Shown one piece after another: positions 33,441-42,304 of a stretch of 64,000 nt of DNA; the first letter of the stretch is position 1; every line of letters starts with the position of its first letter. The position numbers and the translations under genes were made by a program. The stretch comes from RH-AL1 sp050013235 (GTDB taxonomy: Bacteria; Pseudomonadota; Alphaproteobacteria; Rhizobiales; Beijerinckiaceae), in assembly GCA_050013235.1 (NCBI GenBank), contig JBEKFQ010000007.1, positions 34,819 to 98,818 of the forward strand, in the 5' to 3' direction. The notes under the pieces were generated by a model. That model did no database searches. It had not been told where the DNA came from and saw nothing but the letters and a program-made list of their open reading frames with translations.

Positions 33441-34335
33441 GCGTTCGTTTAAAAAAATGATCCTGCCCGGACCACGAAAGCCGGCCCGGCTTTCGCCAAT
33501 CATGCTCCGATGGACGCGATAGGCGGAGGCCCGCCTGGCTTTCCGGTTGTCGCGGGCGGATATCTTCGACTTTAGAAATACGCGGCTTGTATTTAAAAGC
33601 GCTTTAACAAAATATTAATATATTGACACGCCACCTTAATTTTATCGTTAGCTTATTGTTAATAAATCCGCAATACTGTCATAAAGTGACACGGGACGCC
33701 CGCCCGTATTTATGTGGATTAAACCCTGCATTACTTTCACTTGATCTGGAGAATGCGACACCGCGAAAGTGAACGCGAAAACTTTATCATTCTGGAAAAA
33801 AATATGGTCAAGCATTTGCATTTGCACGCTAAAATAAATAAAAGCATCTTTGCTAGGTTAGCTTTTGTCTACTATCCGATCGCGGCCGATATCCGGCTTC
33901 GTGGACTTTGCCCCGCCTTGATAGGTCGACACCGTATCAGCCTCTGGCCTCTCTTCGAGACCCTCGTCTGGGCCTTGACGTTCATGGCCTTGGATTGCCA
34001 TTTCAAACTCGCGGCGTCGCTAGAGCGGCGGCCGATGGCAATCCCGGAAAACAGCACGCCGGCAACCCGTGGCAAGAATTCAGCCGCCTGGACTTACGCC
34101 AACGACCGGCGGCCGGTCCCGAACATGTCCATCAAAGGTTACAGACCTTTGCCATCAAGGACATCCTCTCCCGTTCTCGCGAAGACAGCGCGTTTTGATC
34201 GGTTGGGTGATTTCGCCCCGGTGCAACGCGTCAAACAGCCGGGCTTGTAGGGATTTCCGCCGATGGCTGGACCGGAAGCAACCGATCTGCTCCAGCAGAA
34301 CGATTGCTCACTTGGCGACGCTCACTTGGTGATGC
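33441..34335. other. Long geneless AT-rich interval
   Basis: About 900 bases without a recognisable gene. From about 33570 to 33870 the DNA is strongly AT-rich with short runs such as AAAATATTAATATATTG; from about 33870 to 34320 it is GC-rich and contains a decayed copy of the palindromic repeat. A plus-strand open frame at 33741-34250 reads through the repeat remnant and has no family resemblance. It could hold a small RNA, a regulatory region or a degraded insertion. Confidence 0.6.
34121..34231 (+). repeat. Decayed two-hairpin palindromic repeat, copy I
   Basis: Recognisable parts in family order: CCCGAACATGTCC, GGTTACAGACCTTT, AAGGACAT, CTCTCCCG, then GGTTGGGTGATTTCGCC and CAACGCGT. Many positions differ from the 18397 copy. 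Confidence 0.5.
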
Positions 34336-34347
34336 TCACTTGGCGAA
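34306..34347. repeat. 14-bp triple tandem repeat at the 3' end of the L,D-transpeptidase gene
   Basis: GCTCACTTGGCGAC, GCTCACTTGGTGAT and GCTCACTTGGCGAA follow each other without gap. The stop codon of the neighbouring gene (34336-34338, minus strand) lies in the last unit, so each unit could supply a stop in that frame register. Confidence 0.85.
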
Positions 34348-35625
34348 TAAAGCCGCCGTGAGATTCGAGGTCCAGTCCCCGGCCTTGGCGGGCGGAGGCG
34401 CCGTTCCGCCCTCGCCGGCGGGAGCCGCGGCCGCCTGCGCCGGGGGCGCGGCAGTTGGCGATTGGCTTGCCGCCGCGGACGGTTTGCTCGACGCATCGGC
34501 CGTGCGGGCGGCAGCCGGGTCTTTTCCGGACTTGGCCACGGATTCCCTCGCCGCCTTCGCGGCGGCCTGATCGGCAGCCGCCTTTACCACCGGCGAGACC
34601 TTTTTGCCCTTCGGTTCGACCAGCCAATCCGTCGGACCCGCGGCAACCGCCTCGGGACGGCTGATATCCACGAGATTGGCGGCGGCGAAAGCTTGGTTTT
34701 GGCCCCCGTCGGCATAAATCGTGCGGATCGCGGGCAGGCCCGCCGCGACGAGTTCCGCCGCCTTCGCCTCGTCCTGCTTCTGTTTGGCCGCGACATCGGC
34801 CTCGACGCCAGGGTCGCGTTTCAAGGGCGGGCAAGGCTCCGTTGCCTCGAGATGCGACCCGTCGGCCGGCGCGGCATCGAAAACATAATGCTTGGCACAG
34901 ACGCCGGCACGGACATCCTGCTGCGTGACCTCGAAATGGTCGGCGCCTTCCTTCAATTGCTTCCAGAACGCGATATTCGGGTCCAACCGGTACTTCGCCA
35001 TGTTTTCGGCGGTCATGTGGAACGGATAGGACTGCATCTGGATCGCTTGCTGGCCCCCGGCAAAGCCGTCGCGGGCCAACGCATAGATTTCGTCGATCTG
35101 ATGGTCGGTCATCGAGAAACAGCCAGACGACGAACAGGCGCCATGCACCATGATCGACCCGCCCTCATGCCCCCAAGCCCGGTCGTAAGCGTTGGGATAG
35201 CCGACATTGAAGGCGAGGTAATAATTGGAATTGGGATTCATCTGGCCAGGGGTGATCTTGTAAAATCCCTCCGGCACCTGGCGGTCGCCCTCGCGCACTT
35301 TCGGGCCGAGCTGGCCAGACCAGCGGCACATCGGATAAGTCCGCAACAAGGTGTAACGGCCGTCCGGTTTCATTTTCCAGACTTCGAATTCCGCTTCTTT
35401 CTTGAAAGTCCGGATCAAAACCGGCGCATTGGGCAAGATGCCCTTTTTCTGCATCAGAGCGGCCATTTCCGGCGAGACCGGATGGGACGCGCGCGCCAGT
35501 CCCGCATTATTCGTTCCGGTCGCCGCCTCTTCGCAAGCCGCAAGCATCACGGAGGCCGAGGCCACGAAGGCGGCGGCCCCGAGACGGCGAGCGGTAAGAG
35601 AAAGCGGCAAAAGAGTGGAACGCAT
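34336..35625 (-). CDS. YafK-type murein L,D-transpeptidase/endopeptidase lipoprotein
   Basis: A 429-residue predicted lipoprotein with a signal peptide ending in the lipobox MLAAC (C31). The YkuD-type catalytic motif is clear: H161 in IMVHGACSSSGCF and catalytic C169. The preceding region (residues 68-150) matches YafK/DpaA-like proteins, which in E. coli detach Braun lipoprotein from peptidoglycan. From about residue 280 a long Ala/Pro/Lys-rich tail follows, not part of the catalytic fold, ending TSNLTAALFAK. It lies upstream of accA but on the same strand as a separate unit. Confidence 0.9.
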   Translation of the reverse strand: MRSTLLPLSLTARRLGAAAFVASASVMLAACEEAATGTNNAGLARASHPVSPEMAALMQKKGILPNAPVLIRTFKKEAEFEVWKMKPDGRYTLLRTYPMCRWSGQLGPKVREGDRQVPEGFYKITPGQMNPNSNYYLAFNVGYPNAYDRAWGHEGGSIMVHGACSSSGCFSMTDHQIDEIYALARDGFAGGQQAIQMQSYPFHMTAENMAKYRLDPNIAFWKQLKEGADHFEVTQQDVRAGVCAKHYVFDAAPADGSHLEATEPCPPLKRDPGVEADVAAKQKQDEAKAAELVAAGLPAIRTIYADGGQNQAFAAANLVDISRPEAVAAGPTDWLVEPKGKKVSPVVKAAADQAAAKAARESVAKSGKDPAAARTADASSKPSAAASQSPTAAPPAQAAAAPAGEGGTAPPPAKAGDWTSNLTAALFAK

Positions 35626-35785
35626 ACAGGGTCTACTCTGTTATCGGGAGTCGCCAGGATGCGAACTCCAGCGTTTCGGGCTTAACCCCAAACGGGGAAC
35701 GCCGCAAGATCGCGACAATCGCGCCTCGGCGTAAACGAAACGCTAAGACCCGGCGTCAACGAAGCGCCAAGATGGGCGGCAAGCT

Positions 35786-36739
35786 CTAAGTCTTGCGTCC
35801 CATGGCCAGAAACTTCTCGCTCCGGGCCTTCTTGACCGCCTCGCGGCTAAGACCCGCGAGGTCGGCCAACGCCGCCTCGACGGCATCGCCCATGACACTG
35901 AAAATCTGATCGCGATCGCGGTGCGCGCCCCCGGCCGGTTCCGGAATGATCGTATCGATAATGCCGAAACGCAGAAGATCCTGCGCCGTGATCTTCATAT
36001 TGGTGGCGGCATCCTCCGCGCGGCCCGATTCGCGCCAGAGGATCGAAGCCGAGGCCTCCGGCGAGGCGACGGTATAGATCGCATGTTCCAGCATCAGCAC
36101 TTTATTGCAACTGGCGATGGCGATCGCGCCCCCCGAACCGCCCTCGCCGATGATGACAGCGACATTCGGCACGCCGATTCCAAGGCACACATCGATCGAA
36201 CGGGCGATGGCCTCGGCCTGGCCGCGCTCCTCGGCATCGACGCCGGGAAAAGCGCCGGGCGTATCGACCAGGGATAGAACGGGAATGTCGAACCGGTCCG
36301 CCAGTTGCATCAACCGCACGGCTTTGCGGTAGCCCTCCGGCCGCGCCATGCCGAAATTGTGCTTGATCCTGGTTTCGGTATCCGTCCCCTTCTCCTGCCC
36401 GATCACGCAGACAGGACGGCCCCGGAACCGGCCGAAGCCACCCACGATCGCCTGATCCTCGCCAAACAGCCGGTCCCCGGCCAAGGGCGTGAACTCCGTC
36501 ACGAGCGCATTCACGTAATCCGTGAAATGGGGACGCTGGGGATGGCGAGCCACTTGCGTCTTCTGCCAGGGCGTCAGAGTGCCATAGAGATCATGTAACG
36601 CCTTGGCGGCCTTGACCTCCAAACGCGTCAATTCCTCGCCGATCGAAACAGCATTCCCGTTCCGTTCGAGGGCGCGCAACTCGTCGACCTTGGCTTCGAG
36701 GTCGGCGACAGGTTTTTCAAAATCGAGATAAGTTCGCAT
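35786..36739 (-). CDS. accA: Acetyl-CoA carboxylase carboxyltransferase subunit alpha
   Basis: First committed step of fatty-acid synthesis, transferring carboxyl from biotin to acetyl-CoA. The 317-residue product begins with the usual coiled N-terminal helix (YLDFEKPVADLEAKVDEL), followed by the crotonase-fold domain with FGMARPEGYRKA, LVDTPGAFPGVDAEERGQ (split here) and GGSGGAIAI. Length is normal. accD is not adjacent, as usual. The enzyme depends on biotin, which is worth noting given the avidin gene elsewhere in the window, though no direct link is shown. Confidence 0.97.
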   Translation of the reverse strand: MRTYLDFEKPVADLEAKVDELRALERNGNAVSIGEELTRLEVKAAKALHDLYGTLTPWQKTQVARHPQRPHFTDYVNALVTEFTPLAGDRLFGEDQAIVGGFGRFRGRPVCVIGQEKGTDTETRIKHNFGMARPEGYRKAVRLMQLADRFDIPVLSLVDTPGAFPGVDAEERGQAEAIARSIDVCLGIGVPNVAVIIGEGGSGGAIAIASCNKVLMLEHAIYTVASPEASASILWRESGRAEDAATNMKITAQDLLRFGIIDTIIPEPAGGAHRDRDQIFSVMGDAVEAALADLAGLSREAVKKARSEKFLAMGRKT

Positions 36740-36894
36740 CGGTCCGATGTTCTGACGGAAGGCGCGGACCCTTGCGATTTTGGATCGCTCAAGTCAACAG
36801 GCGCGCAAGGAAAGTTTAAAAACTGGTCCGGAGACGCCGGGCCGGCCAGAGCGGAAGAAAATCCAAAATATTGAAGACAAAGAATTTTACAACC

Positions 36895-38142
36895 TTAAAG
36901 CGAGCCGGCCGGGCGCTTTCGTTCAAACCAGGGCTCCTCCAGAACGCCCAGGGCCGGCAGGGGCCCGGCGCCCGATGGGCGGCCGCGTCTCACCAAGACA
37001 TTCAGCCGGGCGGTCTGCCAGAGCGCGAAACCCACCGGAATCAAGAACGCCACGTGGATGTTCAACGTGCCAAGCGCCAGCTGGATCGAAGGCATGTAAA
37101 GCAAGAGGAGCAGCCAAGCCTTGCCGCGCCCCGGATCGCAAACGAGGGTGAACAGGACGGCGCCGGCTGTCAAGGCGGCAAGGTCATGCGCCAACAGATA
37201 GGGCGTCGCAAAGACGGAACAGGACAAGAAGATCAGCGCCTCGCGTTCCGGCCCCGCCGTCTTGGCGTGATAGCCGGCATAGGCCACGAGCCCGGCCGCG
37301 AAAAGGCTCAACGCCACCTGAACAAGCGTCACCGCAAAGGCCGGGAACCCCATCAACGTCAAAGCGCTGGTTGGCGTGACCGAGACTTGCCCGAGCGCCG
37401 CCATGGTGACGCGCATATCCGCCGCCTGCGCGGGAAGACCCTTCGTCACGAAATCGATCCAGGTTTGCGTGCCGTTAAGCAAGATCGAAATCAGGACGAT
37501 CGCGGCAACGCCTCCAGCGGCGGCGAAAAGCACACGCCATCGCCGCGACGCGATCAGGAGCACGGGAAATAACAACGCCATCTGCGGCTTGACGCAAAGA
37601 CACGACAACAAGAGACCTGCTCTGACGGGATGACGATCCATCGACCGGAAAACACCGATTAGGGCCGTGGCACAAAAGAGCGATATTTGCCCCGCCACGA
37701 CGGCTTGCAGGACGGCCGGCGAGAAAAGGACCGTCGAAGTCCGCCAACGCCACCCTTTCCGGTGCACGGTGAGAAAAAGTGCCCCAAGGCCGAGCAGAGT
37801 CCAGAGCGCCAAGGCGACGGGATAGGAGAAAAGACCGAACGGCGCCGCGAAAACGAGAAAGACCGGTGGATAGGACCAGACATGATCGAACCGGTTTGCC
37901 GGGAACACCGCCTGAATAGCCCGCTCATAGATTTCTTGATCGTAAAACCGGCCGGGATCGTTGGCCCAAAAAGCCTGCCCGTAAAACCATGTATTGATAA
38001 AATCCCGCCCGAGCTGAATGCCGTGGGCATCCAGGAGAAACGGCAACCTGCCGTGGAGCCCGAGCAGGTAAGGACCGAGGCTGCCGGCGCAAATGATCGC
38101 GCCGATCACTGCGAGCCGGCGGTAGGTGATTTGATCTTCCAT
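36895..38142 (-). CDS. GT87-like (DUF2029) integral membrane protein
   Basis: A 415-residue polytopic membrane protein with about ten hydrophobic helices. The early loop LGRDFINTWFYGQAFWANDPGRFYD and later HVWSYPPVFLVFAAPFG recall the GT87/DUF2029 polyprenol-linked mannosyltransferase-like family, with an acidic residue in the first extracytoplasmic loop. The sugar and acceptor are unknown. It stands alone between accA and a repeat-rich region. Confidence 0.82.
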   Translation of the reverse strand: MEDQITYRRLAVIGAIICAGSLGPYLLGLHGRLPFLLDAHGIQLGRDFINTWFYGQAFWANDPGRFYDQEIYERAIQAVFPANRFDHVWSYPPVFLVFAAPFGLFSYPVALALWTLLGLGALFLTVHRKGWRWRTSTVLFSPAVLQAVVAGQISLFCATALIGVFRSMDRHPVRAGLLLSCLCVKPQMALLFPVLLIASRRWRVLFAAAGGVAAIVLISILLNGTQTWIDFVTKGLPAQAADMRVTMAALGQVSVTPTSALTLMGFPAFAVTLVQVALSLFAAGLVAYAGYHAKTAGPEREALIFLSCSVFATPYLLAHDLAALTAGAVLFTLVCDPGRGKAWLLLLLYMPSIQLALGTLNIHVAFLIPVGFALWQTARLNVLVRRGRPSGAGPLPALGVLEEPWFERKRPAGSL

Positions 38143-38221
38143 GGGGATTCCGGCCGGCTTTACCGGACCAATCGAGAGCGAAGGCTGCCCCTGGGTACCA
38201 CCGCCAGCTTGAAATTTCGTT

Positions 38222-38300
38222 TAGGTCAATTCCCACGAAAGTTGCGGACTTTTGTGACCGGGGACAGGCTCCAACTTCCCTTGAAGAGAGCGGCTTTTAA
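38222..38300 (+). repeat. Two-hairpin palindromic repeat, copy D (degenerate)
   Basis: AATTCCCACGAAAGT-TGCGG-ACTTTTGTGACCGGGGAC and a following CTCCAACTTCCC...GAGAG portion are like copy A at 9370. It lies between the GT87-like gene start and the 99-residue gene end. Confidence 0.6.
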
Positions 38301-38317
38301 AAAGAGCGTACTGGCCG

Positions 38318-38617
38318 CTAAACGAGCGCGGCGCTCCACACCGCCGCAAAAGCAAAAAGCCCGACGCAAATGCCCAAGGCCCGCCAACGCTCCGTGTGCC
38401 ACAGCCGCAAGCCGAGCCACGCGATGGCAACAAGCGCGAAAAAGGTAGCCACCGGCGGGCCTGCCGCGAATAGAATCGTGGCGGCGGGCAGACCTGGCGC
38501 GCTAGCGGCTTTGGCGGCGAGCACGGGAAAAACGGTGAGAATGTCGAGAAGCACCGGGACGAAAGCCGCGATCAGCAACAGCCGCAGCAAAACCGTGAGG
38601 CTTTTCCGCCAAGGCAT
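38318..38617 (-). CDS. Small three-helix membrane protein
   Basis: A 99-residue hydrophobic protein starting MPWRKSLTVLLRLLLIAAF. AAGGGAG lies seven bases before the ATG at 38615-38617, strongly supporting this start. Three membrane segments are visible at about 8-30, 42-66 and 78-97. No family was recognised. It lies between two copies of the palindromic repeat. Confidence 0.72.
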   Translation of the reverse strand: MPWRKSLTVLLRLLLIAAFVPVLLDILTVFPVLAAKAASAPGLPAATILFAAGPPVATFFALVAIAWLGLRLWHTERWRALGICVGLFAFAAVWSAALV

Positions 38618-38670
38618 CGGCACTCCCTTTCGAAATCGAATCCTCCGCAATTTTACGACCCTAGAACGTT

Positions 38671-38722
38671 GGAGCATGTCCTCGATCGAAAAAGTCCGCG
38701 ACTTTTTCGGGACATGCCCTAG
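38671..38722 (-). repeat. Palindromic repeat, copy E (first hairpin only, reverse)
   Basis: GGAGCATGTCCTCGATCGAAAAAGT, loop CCGCG, ACTTTTTCGGGACATGCC: the reverse complement of the first hairpin of the 18397 copy, differing at few bases. Its right end CCCTAG supplies the TAG stop of the 57-residue gene. Confidence 0.85.
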
Positions 38723-38892
38723 CGCCGCGTGCTGTCGGGCGGCAAATGGCGGGTATAGTTCTTATCCCGCTCGTCGCGCTCGCGCATCAGCTCTTCATAG
38801 GCCCGCTTGGCCTCGGGCGACATGGTCACGGTCTTGGCGCGAGCGGCCTTCCGTTTTGGACTTCGTCGAAATTGATCTGGCAGCTCGGCCAT
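38719..38892 (-). CDS. Small basic protein of 57 residues
   Basis: A short gene read on the minus strand from ATG at 38890-38892 to TAG at 38719-38721. It begins MAELPDQFRRSPKRKAARAK, continues TVTMSPEAKRAYEELMRERD and ends PPDSTRR; it is strongly basic at the N-terminus and helical after. GAGGGGAT is a good ribosome-binding site about seven bases before the ATG. No family was recognised. The stop codon is part of the flanking palindromic repeat. Confidence 0.7.
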   Translation of the reverse strand: MAELPDQFRRSPKRKAARAKTVTMSPEAKRAYEELMRERDERDKNYTRHLPPDSTRR

Positions 38893-39330
38893 GCGCTATC
38901 CCCTCGTGCGGGCCGGTCTTAGAGCATTTTTCACGGAAGTGGCGGATTTTTATGACGAGGCGTCGCCATGCGCATGTTCTTGGCCTGGCAGCGTCATGCC
39001 GGCGCCGCGACCGCGATCACCAAGAGGTGATCGCTCATTCCCGGAAATTTGATCGCCGGGAATGGGCTGAAGAGTCTTGGGCAGGCATCCGCTTTCCCTG
39101 CTCCTCCGCGGCTCGCGCAGCGAGAAAGCTGTGTCTTTTGAATACATTGGATCGGCCAAGCGGACGGCCCGCGCGCCCGTTCCGGCCCTCTATTGTGGCT
39201 CCGGAAGCACGCTGCGGAGAAACAAGGAAGACGCCATATTATGGCTACGCTTTGCCCGCTATACCCCGCCTCGAATGCAGACTATTAAGGTAGACTTAAC
39301 GCTTGGCCTCGATGACGAGACCGGGCTCTG
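38893..39330. other. Intergenic region before the efflux operon, with repeat debris
   Basis: A decayed copy of the palindromic repeat (38920-38965), then a long imperfect repeat of the CATTCCCGG type: CATTCCCGG and CCGGGAATG (about 39034-39063) form a hairpin. TTAAG-GTAGA-CTTAA (39285-39299) is a short inverted repeat 32 bases before the efflux operon and could be a regulator site. No gene recognised. Confidence 0.5.
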
Positions 39331-40884
39331 GTGGCTTTGAGCCCCACGGGATTGGACAAAGGCGTGAAGCTCAGGCGTTCGACAAGTTGCATTCCCGCTT
39401 GGGCGCCTCCAGCGTGGCTCGCCTTGCCCCAAGTTTTCAAACGTCCCCTCGCATCGGCCCGGCTCGGCCAGCTATGTGCATTGGCAGCTTTCGCGGGCTT
39501 GGCCGGCGGCTGCGTTCCCTCGGCTGTCACGCCGGATGTGGCGCTCGACGTCCCCGCCGCCTATCGTTTCGCGGGCAAACAAGGCGGTTTGGAAGATCAT
39601 GCGACGGATTGGTGGACTGGGTTCAAGTCCTCCGAGCTGACGCGTCTGATGGAAGAGACCGAGATCGCCAATCTCGACATAGCGGCGGCCATCGGGCGGG
39701 TAAAACAGGCCGATGCTCAAGCCGGACAATCCGGCGCGGCACTTCTTCCCGCGATCTCGTCAGGTGATTCCTTCACGCGATCCCGGTCCTCGACCAATGC
39801 GCTCACAAACAACTCTAGCCTAGCAAGCGGCGGTATTTCCGCCGAATCGCAATATCTCGCCTCCTTCTCGGCGAGTTATCAGCTCGATTTCTGGGGCAAG
39901 AACCGGGCAAACCTGGTGGCGGCGCAAGATAACGCAACCGCGTCGCGCTGGGACCGGCGGACGGTTACGCTGACCTCGCTCGCCTCGACGGCAACGGCCT
40001 ATTATACCGTTCTGGCCACGCGGGAACGGATTGCCTTCGCCAAGCAAGACGTGATCGATTCGAGCCGCATCTTGAAGCTGATCGAGGACCGGCAAACGGC
40101 GGGCACGGCCTCGGCGCTCGATGTCGCGCAACAGGCCGCCCTGGTGGCCAATCTCAAGGCGTCGATCCCGCCGCTCCAGGTCACCGAGGCGCAAAATATC
40201 GCGGCTTTGGGAATTTTGCTGGGCGTGCCGCCCGAGCGCGTGAGCGTGGCCGCCAACAGCGTCATGAAAGCGCATGTGCCCGTGATCGCCCCAGGCTTGC
40301 CCTCGGAAGTGCTGACCCAGCGCCCCGATGTTCAATATGCGGAATACCAACTCACCGCCGAGCATGCGAACTTGGTCGCGGCGCGCGCGGCTTTCTTCCC
40401 CACCATCACCCTTACGGCGCAGGGCGGCTTCGAGAGCCTAGCCCTGCAAACCCTGCTCTCGCCGGCCTCGACCTTCTATTCGGCGGCCGCCAGCCTGTCG
40501 CAGCCCATTTTCGACGGCGGGCTCTTGCAAGGCCAGTTCGATCAGGTGAAGGGACGCCAAGACGAATTGCTGGCCGATTACAAAAAGGCCGTGATCACCG
40601 CCTTCTCGGACGTCGACAAGGCGCTCGCCGCTCTCAAACTTTTCGCCGTACAAGAAGAGTTGACCCGCCAATCCCTTGTCGCTTCAAGAAAAGCATACGA
40701 TCTATCCGAACAGCGTCTGAACAGTGGGATCATCGACGTCGTAACTTTGCTGCAAACTGAGCAGACCTTGTTCACGACCCAAGATTCCCTGGTGCAAGTG
40801 CGTCTGTCCCGGCTTACGGAAGCGGTCGCACTTTACCAGGCGCTGGGCGGCGCCTATGCCGTAAAGTCAAAGAGCGGCACGTAA
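39331..40884 (+). CDS. RND efflux outer-membrane lipoprotein, NodT/TolC family
   Basis: Outer-membrane channel of a tripartite efflux pump. The lipobox LAGGC places the lipidated Cys at residue 61, after a hydrophobic stretch (about 45-60). Two OEP repeats follow (about 90-300 and 310-505) with TWWTGF-like and SQPIFDGG motifs typical of NodT proteins. The GTG start gives an unusually long 40-residue n-region; a TTG at 39424 would give a conventional signal peptide. First gene of the efflux operon. Confidence 0.92.
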   Translation: MALSPTGLDKGVKLRRSTSCIPAWAPPAWLALPQVFKRPLASARLGQLCALAAFAGLAGGCVPSAVTPDVALDVPAAYRFAGKQGGLEDHATDWWTGFKSSELTRLMEETEIANLDIAAAIGRVKQADAQAGQSGAALLPAISSGDSFTRSRSSTNALTNNSSLASGGISAESQYLASFSASYQLDFWGKNRANLVAAQDNATASRWDRRTVTLTSLASTATAYYTVLATRERIAFAKQDVIDSSRILKLIEDRQTAGTASALDVAQQAALVANLKASIPPLQVTEAQNIAALGILLGVPPERVSVAANSVMKAHVPVIAPGLPSEVLTQRPDVQYAEYQLTAEHANLVAARAAFFPTITLTAQGGFESLALQTLLSPASTFYSAAASLSQPIFDGGLLQGQFDQVKGRQDELLADYKKAVITAFSDVDKALAALKLFAVQEELTRQSLVASRKAYDLSEQRLNSGIIDVVTLLQTEQTLFTTQDSLVQVRLSRLTEAVALYQALGGAYAVKSKSGT

Positions 40885-41002
40885 TGATGGAACGACTTTC
40901 GAAGACCGGTTGCAGCGAAAAGTTCGCTTGCGAGCGGCAGGCGCGCGCCGCGAGCGGGAACCGGCAGGCTCGTGCCGCGCGCATATTTTTGGAGCAGCAA
41001 CC

Positions 41003-42304
41003 ATGAAGCGTTTATGGCGAGTTTTCGCCTGGATTGCCGGCCTCGCGGTTGTCGCTTTGGTCATTTCTCCGGTCTTTACGGGCGGCAATTACTCGTCCGA
41101 CGAGTCCTCCGGCCAATCGCGCCGGAGCAAAGGCAGGAATAGCGAGCCGTCGGTACCTGTCCTGACCGCGACGGCGAAATCCTCCGACGTGCCGGTCTAT
41201 ATCGAAGGCGTCGGGACGGGTAAGGCCCGCCAATCCGTCCTGATCCGGTCGCAAGCCGACGGCACCCTTTTGAGCCTCAACTTCATCGAAGGCCAAGACG
41301 TCAAGGCCGGCGACCTCATTGCGGAGATCGACCCCCGGCTCTACCAGGCCACCCTGGACCAAAACCTCGCCAAGAAAGCCTCGGACGAGGCGGTGCTTGC
41401 CAATGCCCTGCTCGATCTCGAGCGGTATAAAGCGCTGATCGTGACCAAAGCGGCAACGCAGCAGCAACTCGACACGCAAAAGGCGACCGTCGCCCAAGAC
41501 GAGGCCCAAGTTAAGCTCGACAAGGCGATGATCGATAGCGCCCGCACATCGCTCAGCTATTGCCACATTACGACGCCCATCTCCGGGCGCACCGGGATCC
41601 GCGTCACCGACGTCGGCAATCTGATCCACGCGACCGATACGACGGGCCTTGTGACCGTTTCGCAGATCCAGCCCCTCGACGTCCTCTTCACCGTACCGCA
41701 GCAGCAGCTCACCCGGATCATCCCGGCCTCGCTGAACGGCACGCTCGAGGTCGAAGCGCTCGACAATGACGGCGTCAGCGTCGTCGATAAGGGCAAGCTC
41801 GACGTCATCGACAATACGATTGATCCCACCACCGGCACCGTGAAACTGCGCGCCGTATTCCCCAATGCCAAGCTCGCGCTATGGCCGGGGATTTTCATCA
41901 ACGTCCGGCTTCTGGTCGAAACCCTGCATAATACGGTCGTCGTTCCCGTGGCCGCCGTGCAGCGCGGCCCGAAGGGCGCGTTTGTTTTCGTCGCCGATCA
42001 AGACAAAGCCGTCATGCGGCCGGTGACGCTCGGCCAGCAGGACGACAAACAAGCCGTGGTGACGACAGGCGTCCGGCCGGGCGATGTGGTGGTGACGACA
42101 GGCTTCTCGAAACTCGCGGACGGCTCACTCATCGCCGCCGAGGAAGATAAGAGCGCCTCTTCCGAAAATGCGGCACCCGCGATTCATCAGCCCGGCGTAG
42201 CCCCGCCCGCGGGCAGCGAGTCCGGCGATCACCCGCACCGTCACCGCGATAGCCAGGATCCAAATAGCCAAAATCATAAAAAACCGCCGGGCGCGACGGA
42301 ATGA
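41003..42304 (+). CDS. RND efflux periplasmic adaptor (MdtA-like)
   Basis: A 433-residue membrane-fusion protein. The N-terminus RLWRVFAWIAGLAVVALVIS is an uncleaved anchor or signal. The lipoyl-like halves are seen in LIRSQADGTLLSLNFIEGQDVKAGDLIAEID (quoted in parts) and the return GRTGIRVTDVGNLI, with an intervening hairpin. GGAG lies eight bases before the ATG. The stop overlaps the next permease by ATGA. His/Asp-rich at the C-terminal tail (about 400-430), outside the fold. Confidence 0.93.
   Translation: MKRLWRVFAWIAGLAVVALVISPVFTGGNYSSDESSGQSRRSKGRNSEPSVPVLTATAKSSDVPVYIEGVGTGKARQSVLIRSQADGTLLSLNFIEGQDVKAGDLIAEIDPRLYQATLDQNLAKKASDEAVLANALLDLERYKALIVTKAATQQQLDTQKATVAQDEAQVKLDKAMIDSARTSLSYCHITTPISGRTGIRVTDVGNLIHATDTTGLVTVSQIQPLDVLFTVPQQQLTRIIPASLNGTLEVEALDNDGVSVVDKGKLDVIDNTIDPTTGTVKLRAVFPNAKLALWPGIFINVRLLVETLHNTVVVPVAAVQRGPKGAFVFVADQDKAVMRPVTLGQQDDKQAVVTTGVRPGDVVVTTGFSKLADGSLIAAEEDKSASSENAAPAIHQPGVAPPAGSESGDHPHRHRDSQDPNSQNHKKPPGATE

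Noticed and set aside
33741..34250. Open frame of 169 codons in the geneless interval
   Set aside because: It crosses a decayed palindromic repeat, changes composition halfway and resembles no family; start site unsupported.
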